A DNA stretch of 51,527 nt from Minisyncoccota bacterium (GCA_028690055.1 JAQVBZ010000009.1:1-51527); one strand, 5' to 3'. Shown: positions 20,453-30,991, numbered from the stretch's first letter. Translations and numbers: made by a program. Notes: generated by a model from the letters alone, not told the origin.

Positions 20453-23400
20453 CTATGTTTGCGACTTGTCAACCTCATTTGAGGTGAACATCGGCACTTT
20501 TCTTCTTCTCTTCCTCCAACCATACCCCCAATATCCGAGGCATCCCAGAAGTGTTGCCCCGGAGAAAAACAGTCCTAGATAGAACCATCTCTGTGTAGAA
20601 AATTCTATCACCATTTCCATATCGTAGCTTCCGTCAGGATTCTTCGTACAGGCGGAATTCTCATAGCAGAGCATCTCCGGCTCCGCATACCAGCCATTCA
20701 GGAATCCGTATAATGCAAAATGCTTGTTGTCTTCCACTCTGTCTGGTTTTGCCCATGGTACCCATTTGTCGAGGAAGCCTTGTACTTTCTGGTTATTCAT
20801 CCGCGCTTGCCATTGTGTGTGGTAGCTCTCATTCATCGCGAGGTAAAACGGAGCGGTCGCGCCTTTGATATGGACCAACCTCTTGGTCGGATTGATAAAA
20901 TCAAAAGTGATTGCCACTGGCTTTTTCGTCTGCGTTTCTGCCTTACTAACAAGGTAATAAGTACCGGAAATATCTGGAATTTTGACCAATTTGAAATTAT
21001 CATAGCGATTGATGATACTCATATTACCATTGACCGGTCGTGCGTACACGAACAATGAAACCTGAGTGACGCCGTCGGGTATCGTTATATTTTTTGTGAA
21101 AGTATGCCAACTTTTATCGTTAATCGCGACATCCTCTTTGATTACGGTCTTGTCGACATCGTCAAAGCCGAGATAATAAGACATGTTCGACGCATTCGGA
21201 CTCTGATAGTCGAAACTGAATTGATATGTGTTTCCGCTTGTTACCGGTATTTTGGTCGAGGTACACGCGACATGCCTCGCTGCTTCGAGCTGCAATGACC
21301 GCTCGCCGGCTGTCTTCTCATTTGTATTCAGATTCATAGCGATAATAGGCTTGTTGTCATAATCATAACAGTCTCCTACTTTATCCGTCCAAGTGCCACT
21401 TTCGAAGGAAGGGTTAAGTATGATATTATTAGGGTCGAAACTGTTATCCAGATAAGTAAAAATATTATCATCCTCAGCCAGTGGGGCATCCGCCTTTTCA
21501 AACTTGCCAATGCCGGTTAATTCGATTGCCGCCAATCTCTGCATCTTGGTCAATTTCAGGTTATCATAGTTGTTAACCATACTAGTCTTGTTGTCGTCCG
21601 AATAGGTATACAGATAAAACACAGCTTCATTCACGTCTCTGGGCGCGAATATATATCTGTTATACATTAACCATTTATTGTTGATAATCGGAATCTCGCT
21701 TCTTACTACCGTCCTCTGCTGATCGTTGAAACCAAGATAGTATCCAGCCATTTTAGCATTAGGACTCTGATAATCGAATGACAGCAAATATGCGCTCTTT
21801 TCGTCAATCGGAACGCGGATTGAAGTACAGGCAATATGGGTGGTTGCTTCCATGCGCAACGACTGATTTCCTGCAGTTTTATTTAAGATATCAAGATCCA
21901 TACCCATTATGGAATTCTCATCGTAATAATGGCAATCCCCTATTTCTTCCTGCCATAATCCGTTTTCAAACGAAGCATTAGGAACGACATTATCACTTCC
22001 ATATAGTACTTCGACCGTCTGATTCTCGTCACTCCTGCCCAAGCTCAATTCCTGCCCTGCGACAAGCGGCTGCAATTGCCCATGCGCCAACAGATAATAA
22101 GATTCATTCGGGGCTATGTCTAAATTGACAGTCTGTACTATATTCTTTGCCCCGGCCTTATTGTCAATTTTCTGTCCGTTTAAAAATACAGTCTCTTTTG
22201 ATTCAGTGTATAGGGTTAACTGTTTTTCCTCTAGCAATCCGTATAATCTACTGCCTTTGGTATCCAGATAAAAAACATTCTCCTTGGATGATAAGATCTT
22301 CGGCATTTTCGACGATGCGCCTTCGACGTTGTCGTCGTATATATCCAGCAGATCCGTTACGGGCAGATTCGAGTCCGGTTTTATATTGTTCGTAAAATAG
22401 AAACCCTTTTTTAGTTCTTGGGTGATGAAATCATATTTCTTTTCCAGATTTGCGTATGGATTGAGATGGAACAGCTCATCAAAGACATATATCGGCGGCT
22501 TGTATCCAATATTCTCGTAAACAGTCAGATCCATAGTTCCCATATCTACCTTGTCCAGATAATCAATCTTATCGAAAGCATCTACGTAACCCTGTCTTTC
22601 TCCCGCATAAGGGAATATATTTTCTTCCGCTGCCGGCGCTTCCTTGGGGATAATCAGATATTTGACACTCATCGCGTCCATTATAGCTTTGCCATAAGAG
22701 GATTGGAATATGTTCGCGTACAGATTTGGATCGGTAAAATTGCCCAGCAAGCTCGGGATTTTACTGAGAGCGTCGAATCCTTCCCTGCTACCATAATTAT
22801 GTCTTTGATCGGTAAACAGTTCCCACAATGAGATTTTAGGATGATTCAAGTCATAATACGCCCATTGGGAAGTCAGCGGGGCCCACATAGTCCGGAAGTA
22901 GCCGGATTCATTTGCAATTTTTTCATCCAACAGCTTATATTCTTGCGGTTTTTCCCTGTTGACAGCGAGGGCTCCAATCTCTTTGGTGACGAAAGGTATG
23001 GAATTGAAGAGCAAAACTATAGCAAAGATAGCAAAGACCAGCGTCTGCTGATATTTCCCCTTAATAAAAGACAAGAGATATTTCATACCGAAAGCGAATA
23101 GTCCCAGATAGCCGATTCCTAGCAGCAGATAGAATTTTGATGCCAGGCGAAAGAGAGAGAATCCCGGAAAATAAGTATAGAGCCACAGATATAGACCGCC
23201 GAAAGGTTCCGCGGATTGTTTTGTAAGCAAAATAGCAGTCAGCAATATTATCGCAAAAAATATTATATATTTTTTGTTGTGCTTCGTTTCCCTTTTGTAT
23301 TTCAATAGCGCGCAGAAAGACACCGCGGGTACTAACCAGCTGTGTGTGCTGATCGGAAAAGCGACAGTTTCATCACCGACTATCCCTCCCGACCAACCAC

Positions 23401-24217
23401 TGTCAAAATATGCGAGAGAATATAGAGCTGAAAAGAATTGGTCCCCCCAAAGCCCTCTATTCATTACGCTCAAAAAATTCTGTTTATCGGCAAATATCAC
23501 CGGTAGAAACCAGAATAGGTTTATCAACAGAAATAAACCGATGAGAAACAAAAATTTGATCCTATTCGGCCATAGATTTTTTTTATCAAAAAATACGACG
23601 AAATAAACGAACAAGATAAAAGTAATGATATACATTATCCTGATTTCGTAAAAGCAACCGAGGGAATAGATTAGCACGAAATAAAAAACGTTCTTATATG
23701 AGAAGTTATCAACAAGCTTGATGAAGACTAACAGTATGATGGGTGTCATAGCATTTAGCAGGGCTATGGGCAGATGCGCAGTGTCTCGCAGAAGCAGATA
23801 GGTACTGAAACCGTAAAATAAAGCTCCCAGGAATGATATTTTCCGATCTTTGATGATATGTCTCAATAGATAATACGGTGCCAACACCGAAAGAAACACG
23901 ATCGGCCACATATAAGTCAGCTTGACCGCCAAATCATAATTTCCCATCAACCCCCATATGTATGCGGGAAAGAATGAATTGATTTGGATATTGAAATAAC
24001 CCGCTTCGGCATAGCCCAACCAGGTCGCCTGGCCAAAATTGACCATCTGCGAAACGGCATTATTCGTTAGGTACTGCCAGTCGTTGAAGAATAATATACT
24101 TTTCAAATTGAACCATTCGATATGTGAGACAATCGACAAAATAACCAAGATAATTGGGTAGATATCCATTCTTGAGCGCAATTTTTCGTAGGTTGCTCTT
24201 ACTCTTAACATAAACAT
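20453..24217 (-). CDS. Very large membrane protein: GT-C-like N-terminus plus two tandem carbohydrate-binding-like (jelly-roll) domains
   Basis: 1254 aa; polytopic N-term half; two homologous extracellular domains beginning 'NVVPNASFENGLWQEEIGDCHYYD' and 'NIILNPSFESGTWTDKVGDCYDYD'; C-terminal TM plus KRRRK tail. Confidence 0.7.
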   Translation of the reverse strand: MFMLRVRATYEKLRSRMDIYPIILVILSIVSHIEWFNLKSILFFNDWQYLTNNAVSQMVNFGQATWLGYAEAGYFNIQINSFFPAYIWGLMGNYDLAVKLTYMWPIVFLSVLAPYYLLRHIIKDRKISFLGALFYGFSTYLLLRDTAHLPIALLNAMTPIILLVFIKLVDNFSYKNVFYFVLIYSLGCFYEIRIMYIITFILFVYFVVFFDKKNLWPNRIKFLFLIGLFLLINLFWFLPVIFADKQNFLSVMNRGLWGDQFFSALYSLAYFDSGWSGGIVGDETVAFPISTHSWLVPAVSFCALLKYKRETKHNKKYIIFFAIILLTAILLTKQSAEPFGGLYLWLYTYFPGFSLFRLASKFYLLLGIGYLGLFAFGMKYLLSFIKGKYQQTLVFAIFAIVLLFNSIPFVTKEIGALAVNREKPQEYKLLDEKIANESGYFRTMWAPLTSQWAYYDLNHPKISLWELFTDQRHNYGSREGFDALSKIPSLLGNFTDPNLYANIFQSSYGKAIMDAMSVKYLIIPKEAPAAEENIFPYAGERQGYVDAFDKIDYLDKVDMGTMDLTVYENIGYKPPIYVFDELFHLNPYANLEKKYDFITQELKKGFYFTNNIKPDSNLPVTDLLDIYDDNVEGASSKMPKILSSKENVFYLDTKGSRLYGLLEEKQLTLYTESKETVFLNGQKIDNKAGAKNIVQTVNLDIAPNESYYLLAHGQLQPLVAGQELSLGRSDENQTVEVLYGSDNVVPNASFENGLWQEEIGDCHYYDENSIMGMDLDILNKTAGNQSLRMEATTHIACTSIRVPIDEKSAYLLSFDYQSPNAKMAGYYLGFNDQQRTVVRSEIPIINNKWLMYNRYIFAPRDVNEAVFYLYTYSDDNKTSMVNNYDNLKLTKMQRLAAIELTGIGKFEKADAPLAEDDNIFTYLDNSFDPNNIILNPSFESGTWTDKVGDCYDYDNKPIIAMNLNTNEKTAGERSLQLEAARHVACTSTKIPVTSGNTYQFSFDYQSPNASNMSYYLGFDDVDKTVIKEDVAINDKSWHTFTKNITIPDGVTQVSLFVYARPVNGNMSIINRYDNFKLVKIPDISGTYYLVSKAETQTKKPVAITFDFINPTKRLVHIKGATAPFYLAMNESYHTQWQARMNNQKVQGFLDKWVPWAKPDRVEDNKHFALYGFLNGWYAEPEMLCYENSACTKNPDGSYDMEMVIEFSTQRWFYLGLFFSGATLLGCLGYWGYGWRKRRRKVPMFTSNEVDKSQT

Positions 24218-24350
24218 CGTGGCATCCTTAAGGTATTTATAAGATTTGCGGCAGTTCTCCCCTCCTTTGTATGCGTTGGAAATAATTTATTTTCTTCATT
24301 CTTTTTTAACGCCCCCTCGCTGTCAGTCTCTTTGTTATAATTTCAGAAAA

Positions 24351-25205
24351 TTACAAACCATGACTCAATTCATGCATAGTCTTTACCTTTAGAGAGCCGT
24401 CCCTTTCTTTGGCTGCGATATAATCTATGATTTTCTGAAATTTTTCGGGAGGGTAATACAATCCTCCTTGCGGTCCGATTTGATGGAAATAGAGATGCAT
24501 ATATTGTTTGTTCTTGATTGCTTCATCGATCCAACTGATTACGACTTCGGGAGGGTTTTCTCCTGCCCCTTGGCGTGAAATATGTGTTAGGTCGAGAGGA
24601 AAATCGTTCAATCCTTTTTGACTGCTGGTACTGGAGGTTATATAGGGGTCAATCAGGAACAGGATATGTTCGTCTATCGTATCAAAGGGGGCGCAAAATT
24701 CTCCTGCGCCGTTCGTCCAACCGTAAGCGATAAGGCGATTTCGTGCATCTTTCACGGCGCTAACAACTCTTCCGTCCGTGATACCCTTGTCGCTCACCAG
24801 ATTGATATGTCTCAAGGTATGATTACTGATAGACCACCCTTCATCATACATTTCTTGCAGCTCGTCTTTGGTCAGCAGTCCCTTACCGCCGATATTGTTA
24901 GTAATAACATAATTAGTGCCCTTCAGACCAAGCTTTTCCATACGAGGAAAAGCTTCGGTGTATACCGTTCCCCCGTTATCGTCGAAGGATATTGTGATAA
25001 TAGCTTTATCGGACAAGATGGGGAAATCCGGTTTGTATGCGCTCACATTTTGGTTTGCTCCGCTCGTAATCGACGCTGTCTTAGGCGGATTATTCATACT
25101 ATCGGTAAGCCTATCAACAAAATCCAAGGTGCAAATTATTAGGACGATTGAGAGCAATCCGGCAACAGCAATGTTACCCCCATTTTTTCTAAAAAAATTG
25201 TGCAT
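24351..25205 (-). CDS. Polysaccharide deacetylase family protein (membrane-anchored)
   Basis: 284 aa; N-terminal TM, 'ITISFDDNGGTVYTEAFPRMEKLGLKGTNYVIT', 'WSISNHTLRHINL', 'FCAPFD'. Confidence 0.88.
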   Translation of the reverse strand: MHNFFRKNGGNIAVAGLLSIVLIICTLDFVDRLTDSMNNPPKTASITSGANQNVSAYKPDFPILSDKAIITISFDDNGGTVYTEAFPRMEKLGLKGTNYVITNNIGGKGLLTKDELQEMYDEGWSISNHTLRHINLVSDKGITDGRVVSAVKDARNRLIAYGWTNGAGEFCAPFDTIDEHILFLIDPYITSSTSSQKGLNDFPLDLTHISRQGAGENPPEVVISWIDEAIKNKQYMHLYFHQIGPQGGLYYPPEKFQKIIDYIAAKERDGSLKVKTMHELSHGL

Positions 25206-25211
25206 AATTTG

Positions 25212-26312
25212 TTAGTGTATATATTTGATAAACATATCGCAGCTTTTCTCGAAATTGATTTCTTTGCTCCACTCCCAAGCTTTTCTTCTCATCTTTTCAT
25301 ACAGGGCCTTGTCCTCAAGCAGTCTCCCGATATTTTCCGCCATCGCTTCCTCCGGACTATTCTCCCTGCAAACCAATCCCGTCTCTTCATGCCTTACACT
25401 GTCACGCAGGCCGTCAACATCATAGACGATTGCCGGCGTGCCTTGGCTGTTGGCTTCGGTAACCACCAATCCCCAGCCCTCTTTGACCGAGGTAACGAGC
25501 AGGATATGCGATTTTTGAAATAGCTCTATCTTCTTGTTTGCGTCCACTTTTCCTAGAAACTTAATGGAATCGGCATACTGAGAATTTTCTGCCAGCGCAA
25601 AAACTTTCTTGCCGAAGGGGTTGTCATAATCTCCTGCGACGATGAGCTCAAGGTCGGGTATCTTCTTCTTTGCCAACTCAAAGGCCCTGATAATATGGTC
25701 GGTTCTTTTCATCCCCCGCACCGAGCCGAAGCTGAGCAAAGTGGGTTTTTCATATTTCTCGATTTTTTCCAAATCTTCCACCGGTTCGATATCTATCCCC
25801 TCACTGATAATATTGATTTTTTTCTCCCTGAATCCCAAACCCAATAAATCTTTTTTGGTGCTTTCAGAAACAGTAATGACTTCACGGTCGTATAGCGCCT
25901 TCATATAATACGGCTCTAGTGCGTAGCCGATATTGCTCAGGGGGAAAGACATCTGATAAAACCAGACTTCACGGCATAGCTGATGTATAAAAATGATATT
26001 CTTTTCTTTCACATAAAGTTCAGCAAAAAATGGCATCGTATTTACTTCGTCGATTACCATATCCGCCCAACCTCGCAGATTCTTTGTGTAATACCTATAT
26101 GCGTGCCAGTAAACAGTCCACCTGCTACCCAGTCGGATGATTTTGTATCCATCAACCACTTCTTCGGCCACGGCTCCGGGAAATCCCGCCGTCAGAAAAA
26201 TCACTTCGTATCCTTTTTGTACAAGTCTTTTGGCAAGTTCTTCGTTGACACGCTCCGCCCCACCCGCTTGCGGATTTTTCAAATCTTTCCACGTAAGCCA
26301 AAGTATTTTCAT
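25212..26312 (-). CDS. Glycosyltransferase family 4 protein
   Basis: 366 aa; 'WLTWKDLKNPQAGGAERVNEELAKRL', 'SFGSVRGMKRTDHIIRAF', 'VTSVKEGWGLVVTEANSQGTPAIVYDVDGLRDSV'. Confidence 0.93.
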   Translation of the reverse strand: MKILWLTWKDLKNPQAGGAERVNEELAKRLVQKGYEVIFLTAGFPGAVAEEVVDGYKIIRLGSRWTVYWHAYRYYTKNLRGWADMVIDEVNTMPFFAELYVKEKNIIFIHQLCREVWFYQMSFPLSNIGYALEPYYMKALYDREVITVSESTKKDLLGLGFREKKINIISEGIDIEPVEDLEKIEKYEKPTLLSFGSVRGMKRTDHIIRAFELAKKKIPDLELIVAGDYDNPFGKKVFALAENSQYADSIKFLGKVDANKKIELFQKSHILLVTSVKEGWGLVVTEANSQGTPAIVYDVDGLRDSVRHEETGLVCRENSPEEAMAENIGRLLEDKALYEKMRRKAWEWSKEINFEKSCDMFIKYIH

Positions 26313-26358
26313 ATATCAGTTTTTATTTTTATTATTCTATTATGATATCTGCATTCGA

Positions 26359-26518
26359 TGGATTCCCTCTCGAGAGGGGGAGAGCCAACAAAAGCGAAGC
26401 GTTGTTGTCGTGGGGGGGTGTGTTGGGAATATTGTATCTCAATATTACGTTTTTACACACCCCGCACAACGGCGTAGCTAAAGCTATACCGGTGCCACCC
26501 CTCTCAAGAGGGGAATCT
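26359..26518. repeat. MITE-like inverted-repeat element family B
   Basis: attccctctcgagaggggg ... gtgtgttggg ... acacaccccgcacaac ... cacccctctcaagaggggaat. Confidence 0.85.
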
Positions 26519-26539
26519 TAATAATCGCAAGCATCTTGC

Positions 26540-26569
26540 TCGTCCCCTCTCCCATCGGGAGAGGGGGAA
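26540..26569. repeat. Interspersed repeat family A (short copy)
   Basis: tcgtcccctctcccatcgggagagggggaa. Confidence 0.75.
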
Positions 26570-26620
26570 TCAACATCTCAAATACCTTTCTCTGGTTGTT
26601 GTGCATTTGTATCCGCATTT

Positions 26621-26658
26621 TCCCTCTCCTACCGGGAGAGGGTTAGGGTGAGGGGGAA
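26621..26658. repeat. Interspersed repeat family A
   Basis: tccctctcctaccgggagagggttagggtgagggggaa. Confidence 0.85.
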
Positions 26659-26846
26659 CAATAAGCATATTCCTTATCCCATAGCATCGTATAAACCATA
26701 TCTTTAATAACAATCAAAGAATAGCAACTAATGCCATAAAAATCAAGCAAGTTATCCACTATATCTTTGGCTAAAATACACCGTTTTTATTTACTCCAAC
26801 CGATGCAATAACATTAGTTATGCAATGCTATCGCATCCATCGCTCG

Positions 26847-26880
26847 TCATTCTGAGGTACCCCGAAGAATCCCGTCATAT
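26847..26880. repeat. Interspersed repeat family C
   Basis: gtcattctgaggtaccccgaagaatcccgtcata. Confidence 0.8.
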
Positions 26881-27037
26881 TACGCGTAGTACATCCCTTC
26901 GCATCTTGTGTTTCATAGAGACGCCGATTTATCGCGTCTCTACCTATCGACAGCTCTTGTTTTATCCTGAATTCCCGCCGGAGTTTATCTCCAAGAAGGC
27001 GGGGTGGCAGAAGAGGATACAAAGGGATAGTTAAGGG

Positions 27038-28003
27038 TTATTTTTTCCTCACCACATACATCGGCCTATCATTGACTTCTGTCTGGATGTTGGCAATATA
27101 CAGGGCAATCATCCCCAAGCACATCAATACGATTCCGATCAAGAACAAAATGATGACAGCTAGAGTGGCGGGGCCGGAAAATTGGAGGCCCCAGGGATCA
27201 TTTATAATAAATCTTTGAGTAAAGATGAAGGCCCCTAGCGGCCCTGATATGAGGATAATCACAATGCCTAGGTATCCTGCCAGCTTTAGCGGCAAGAAGC
27301 TCATAGATACAAAACTGCAGAAGGCCAGCTTGGTCAGCTTGATCGTGTTGTATTGCGGCTTGCCGTGCTTGCGCTCGTTGGCGTCAAAATGGATATATTC
27401 TCTGCGAAACCCCAGCCAGTCAATCAGCCCTCTCGTAATCCGGTTTTTTTCTGTGAAACGATTGAATTCATCTGCGACTTTCCTATCGATCAGACGAAAA
27501 TCGGTTGCCTGTGGTGTGATTTTTGTGTCAGCGATGGCTGCCATAATCTTGTAGAAGAAAAATGACCCTACCCTTTTTGTAATCCCGTCACTTTTGCTTT
27601 TATTCCTAACACCGATTACCACTTCCGCTCCTTCTTCCCACTTTTTTAGAAATTCCAAAATTTTGCGGGGCGGATGTTGCAAATCGGCATCAATCATAAT
27701 TACTGCGTCTCCTTGCGCGTTTTTTATTCCCGCCGAGATGGCGATTTCTTTTCCGAAATTGCGGGAGAACTCAAGGAATTTTACCCGTTTATCTTGGGCG
27801 GCTAGTCTTTCCATCTCCTCGGTTGAGTGGTCGGTACTGCCGTCATCAACGAATATGATTTCATAATCATAGCGGGTTTCAGTCAAAACTTTTGCAAGCT
27901 CCTTATAAATAAGAGGAATATTTTGTTCTTCGTTATGAACAGGCACGACGATTGAGATTAAAGAATTCTGATTCATATGTTTGATAGATAAGATAAAATA
28001 CAT
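27038..28003 (-). CDS. GT2 family bactoprenol/polyprenyl-phosphate glycosyltransferase (GtrB/DPM-like with two C-terminal TMs)
   Basis: 321 aa; 'ISIVVPVHNEEQNIPLIYKEL', 'EIIFVDDGSTDHSTEEM', 'MIDADLQHPP', two C-terminal TMs, 'YIANIQTEVNDRPMYVVRK'. Confidence 0.93.
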   Translation of the reverse strand: MYFILSIKHMNQNSLISIVVPVHNEEQNIPLIYKELAKVLTETRYDYEIIFVDDGSTDHSTEEMERLAAQDKRVKFLEFSRNFGKEIAISAGIKNAQGDAVIMIDADLQHPPRKILEFLKKWEEGAEVVIGVRNKSKSDGITKRVGSFFFYKIMAAIADTKITPQATDFRLIDRKVADEFNRFTEKNRITRGLIDWLGFRREYIHFDANERKHGKPQYNTIKLTKLAFCSFVSMSFLPLKLAGYLGIVIILISGPLGAFIFTQRFIINDPWGLQFSGPATLAVIILFLIGIVLMCLGMIALYIANIQTEVNDRPMYVVRKK

Positions 28004-28009
28004 TTCGCT

Positions 28010-28053
28010 GCGGGATATAACGGGATTCTTCGGGGTACCTCGCAGTGACAGAG
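28010..28053. repeat. Interspersed repeat family C (reverse orientation)
   Basis: gcgggatataacgggattcttcggggtacctcgcagtgaca. Confidence 0.75.
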
Positions 28054-28078
28054 CTGGGACGTGACTTTACATTATTTA

Positions 28079-29395
28079 TCACCCCGGCATCTCTCTTTTT
28101 GTTTTAGCTGTAAATAGCATAGCTATGATCGCGATTGAGGTTATCAGGGAATTCTGAATCACTGCGAGCAATGTTTCGTGATGGATGAGAGAAAGGAATA
28201 TTATTATCGCAAATCCTAGGAGAGAAATTCCTGCGGCTTTGAAATTTCTGATGGCGAGCATATATGAAAAAAGTAGGTTGATGACCGAAACCAGAAAAAG
28301 TGTAAAACTGAGTAGCGGCAGTAGGCCCACATAGGCCAGATAGCGCTCTCCCAGCATCAGGGTGATGACAAATTCAGGGAAAATCGCGAAGAAAATCAAT
28401 ACGCCGCCGCCGACAAGAGAGATGAGGATCAGCGATTTTCTCAGGATAGTGGAGTTGTTGCCGTCTTGGTCGTGTATTTTTATCGAAGGGAGCATCACTC
28501 CGACAATCGAACCGGTTACGAAAAATACGATTCTGGAGATGATAGCGACTCCTCCGTAAAGCCCCGCGATTTCGCTGGAAAAATAGTGTTTGACGACCAA
28601 GATGTCGAAAGAAAAGAGAAAAGAAGTGGTAAGAGAGACTGTTAGCACCAAAAAGGCGTATTTAACGTTCTTTTTGATTTTTGCGCTGATTTCTATGTTT
28701 TTGCGCTCCAGCTTCAGGAGGCCTTTGGTTTTTGTCCTAAGATAGAGGATGGCAAAAAATTGCGCGACGATGATGCCGAAAATCGCCCCCGCTGAAGACC
28801 AGCCCCAAGACACGAAAAAAACCGCGAACAACAATTTGCCGATCGAGGCTATGCTTTGGCTTATGGATATTTCCTTGAATTTGTGTCGCCCCTGCAGGAT
28901 TGCTTCGCTGAAAATGATAGGTATTCCGGACAATAGGATCAGGGCAAGGATGACGAAAGGGTAAGCTGAATGAAAATTGAAGAACTGCTTGAGAAGCGGA
29001 CTTGCTGCTACTATGATCAGGGAAATCAACAAAATCAGCGCCAGCGCCACCTTGTATAGCGCAGATATCGACTCCTTGGCCTCCTCTTCACTGCTATTGG
29101 AGGTGATATTTATGACCATAATGCGAAACACGCCGCCGATGATGCCGAATTGAAGAAAGAGGGACACCAAAGCCTGAACCTCGCCGAATTCTTCCACGCT
29201 CATCATTCTCCCTAAAATGGGGTGATATAGATAATTAAAGACCGCAACAATCATCGAACCGCAAAAAAGAATAAAATTGTGCCTCAGAAAGCTGTCTTGC
29301 GTTATGGATTTGATTCGGGATGTCATCTTGCTCAAATTACCGAAATAAAATTTATTCGTATTTTGTACCCTTGAAATATAAGAAAAAAAGGCCAT
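28079..29395 (-). CDS. Polysaccharide flippase / oligosaccharide repeat-unit transporter
   Basis: 438 aa, polytopic; 'YLYHPILGRMMSVEEFGEVQALVSLFLQFGI' typical Wzx start. Confidence 0.85.
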   Translation of the reverse strand: MAFFSYISRVQNTNKFYFGNLSKMTSRIKSITQDSFLRHNFILFCGSMIVAVFNYLYHPILGRMMSVEEFGEVQALVSLFLQFGIIGGVFRIMVINITSNSSEEEAKESISALYKVALALILLISLIIVAASPLLKQFFNFHSAYPFVILALILLSGIPIIFSEAILQGRHKFKEISISQSIASIGKLLFAVFFVSWGWSSAGAIFGIIVAQFFAILYLRTKTKGLLKLERKNIEISAKIKKNVKYAFLVLTVSLTTSFLFSFDILVVKHYFSSEIAGLYGGVAIISRIVFFVTGSIVGVMLPSIKIHDQDGNNSTILRKSLILISLVGGGVLIFFAIFPEFVITLMLGERYLAYVGLLPLLSFTLFLVSVINLLFSYMLAIRNFKAAGISLLGFAIIIFLSLIHHETLLAVIQNSLITSIAIIAMLFTAKTKREMPG

Positions 29396-29518
29396 AATAC
29401 CGCTCTATAGATAACCCGGTATATCCCTCCTTTTTAACCAACCGCTTTATTATAACAACATCAATCAATAATGCAAATTATCATAATCTAAATTGCTGAA
29501 TTGTTCTATTCTGTAAGC

Positions 29519-29665
29519 TGTCATCCCGGAATTTCTCATAAGAGAGATATCCAGGATTCCGATGCTAAGCCTATAATGTGTAGCCGTACGATTGAAACAT
29601 GGCATTTGTCTTGCATAGTCACGGGATTCCGGATATTTCGTAGTAACGAAATTCCGGAATGACAC
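29519..29665. repeat. Palindromic MITE-like element family D
   Basis: tgtcatcccggaattt ... aaattccggaatgaca terminal inverted repeats. Confidence 0.75.
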
Positions 29666-29686
29666 AGGGAAGACGGGATTTCTGTT

Positions 29687-30991
29687 TTAAAAAGCTTCTC
29701 CTAGAAATGGAATGCCCAATCTTTTTCTTTTTGTCTCCCCTTTGAAGAGATTATTCTTCCGTTCGGTCGCCTCCTGTCTGTCTCCCGTGTGCTGAGTTTG
29801 GTTCATGGCCTGAAAGCTGGAGCCTAGAAAAAGAGTATGTTTGCCGTATCTTTTGGCGATGCCGTCCGCGCTGGCAAATATCCGTGAAATCTTCTCCGCA
29901 GTTATCACTTCTCTGAACAGGTCGGTTTGATGACAGACATTTTCCGTTATGTCCGTAAAGATTACTCCCGTGGCACGGAATAATTTGCCCGGAGCAAAAA
30001 CGAGTCCGCAATATTTATCAATCATCTTGATAATCTCAATCGGATTATCAGTAGGGCGGATCAGATTGAATTCAAAGCCTTGATAACGAAAATCTTGTGT
30101 CTTCAAAAAGAAAAAAACCTTTTTGGCCGCCAGATTGTGCCTGCGCAATTTGATACAGGCATTCTCTGTGTTTTTGGAGAGCTGACTCATTGCATATTCT
30201 CGATTATCCGAAGGCGGAGTAAAAGTCTTGGTCTTGCTGATAGACTGATAGCTGTTTTTCTTTTCCGGATCCACTGCATAAACCATTTCCCCTTGCAGCT
30301 CCTGCCAGATTTCCAGATGCGGTTTTGTCAGATTATTCTTGATCCAATCCCGGTCTTTTTTCGCGAACTCCAAAGCTGTCCTGACCCCCTGCTTATTTAG
30401 ATGAGCCGATGTCTGCGCCCCTATCCCCCAGATCTGGTCCACATTGAGCTTGTCCAGATATTTCTCGATGTCGCGCCCGGAAATTATAGTGAGCCCTGAG
30501 GGTTTTTTCCATTTGGAACCGACTTTTGCCAGAACCTTGGTAGGTGCCAATCCTAATGAAAAAGTGAAGCCCAGTTCGCTATCCAGCGTCGCCTTGATTT
30601 CCTTTGCCATTTTCTCGTAGGACATATGCAGAGGGCGCTGGAGGCCGGTAAGGTCGGCGAAACACTCGTCAATACTATATTCTTCCACTGTAGGCGTAAA
30701 ACGTTTTACGATATTAAACATACGCAGAGAATACAGGCTATACGTCTCATAATCCGACGGCAAACAGACGACCTCCGGGCATATCTTCCTGACTTGCCAG
30801 AGGGGCATAGGCCTTCTCACTCCTCGCGCCTTGGCCTCGTAGGTAAGCGAGGAGACGATGCCTCGCTCAAGCCCGGTCACTACCGGTTTCCCCTTGAGTT
30901 CCGGTCTCCGTGCCACTTCACAAGAAGCAAAAAAGCAGTCGCCGTCGACATGGAGAATCGCTTGGGGGAATGAAGATAAGCTGACTGGCAT
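29687..30991 (-). CDS. Y-family DNA polymerase (Pol IV / UmuC-type)
   Basis: 'AILHVDGDCFFASCEVA', 'SLTYEAKARGVRRPMP', 'VEEYSIDECFADLTG', 'GLAPTKVLAKVGS', 'KLNVDQIWGIG'. The ORF track extends to 31066 but the natural start is probably MPVSLSSFPQAILHVDGD (30991). Confidence 0.93.
   Translation of the reverse strand: MPVSLSSFPQAILHVDGDCFFASCEVARRPELKGKPVVTGLERGIVSSLTYEAKARGVRRPMPLWQVRKICPEVVCLPSDYETYSLYSLRMFNIVKRFTPTVEEYSIDECFADLTGLQRPLHMSYEKMAKEIKATLDSELGFTFSLGLAPTKVLAKVGSKWKKPSGLTIISGRDIEKYLDKLNVDQIWGIGAQTSAHLNKQGVRTALEFAKKDRDWIKNNLTKPHLEIWQELQGEMVYAVDPEKKNSYQSISKTKTFTPPSDNREYAMSQLSKNTENACIKLRRHNLAAKKVFFFLKTQDFRYQGFEFNLIRPTDNPIEIIKMIDKYCGLVFAPGKLFRATGVIFTDITENVCHQTDLFREVITAEKISRIFASADGIAKRYGKHTLFLGSSFQAMNQTQHTGDRQEATERKNNLFKGETKRKRLGIPFLGEAF

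Noticed and set aside
26828-27022. 64-aa minus ORF containing 'MTGFFGVPQNDE' (also in 31014-31199)
   Set aside because: Spurious translation of the family C intergenic repeat; the same peptide arises wherever the repeat sits.
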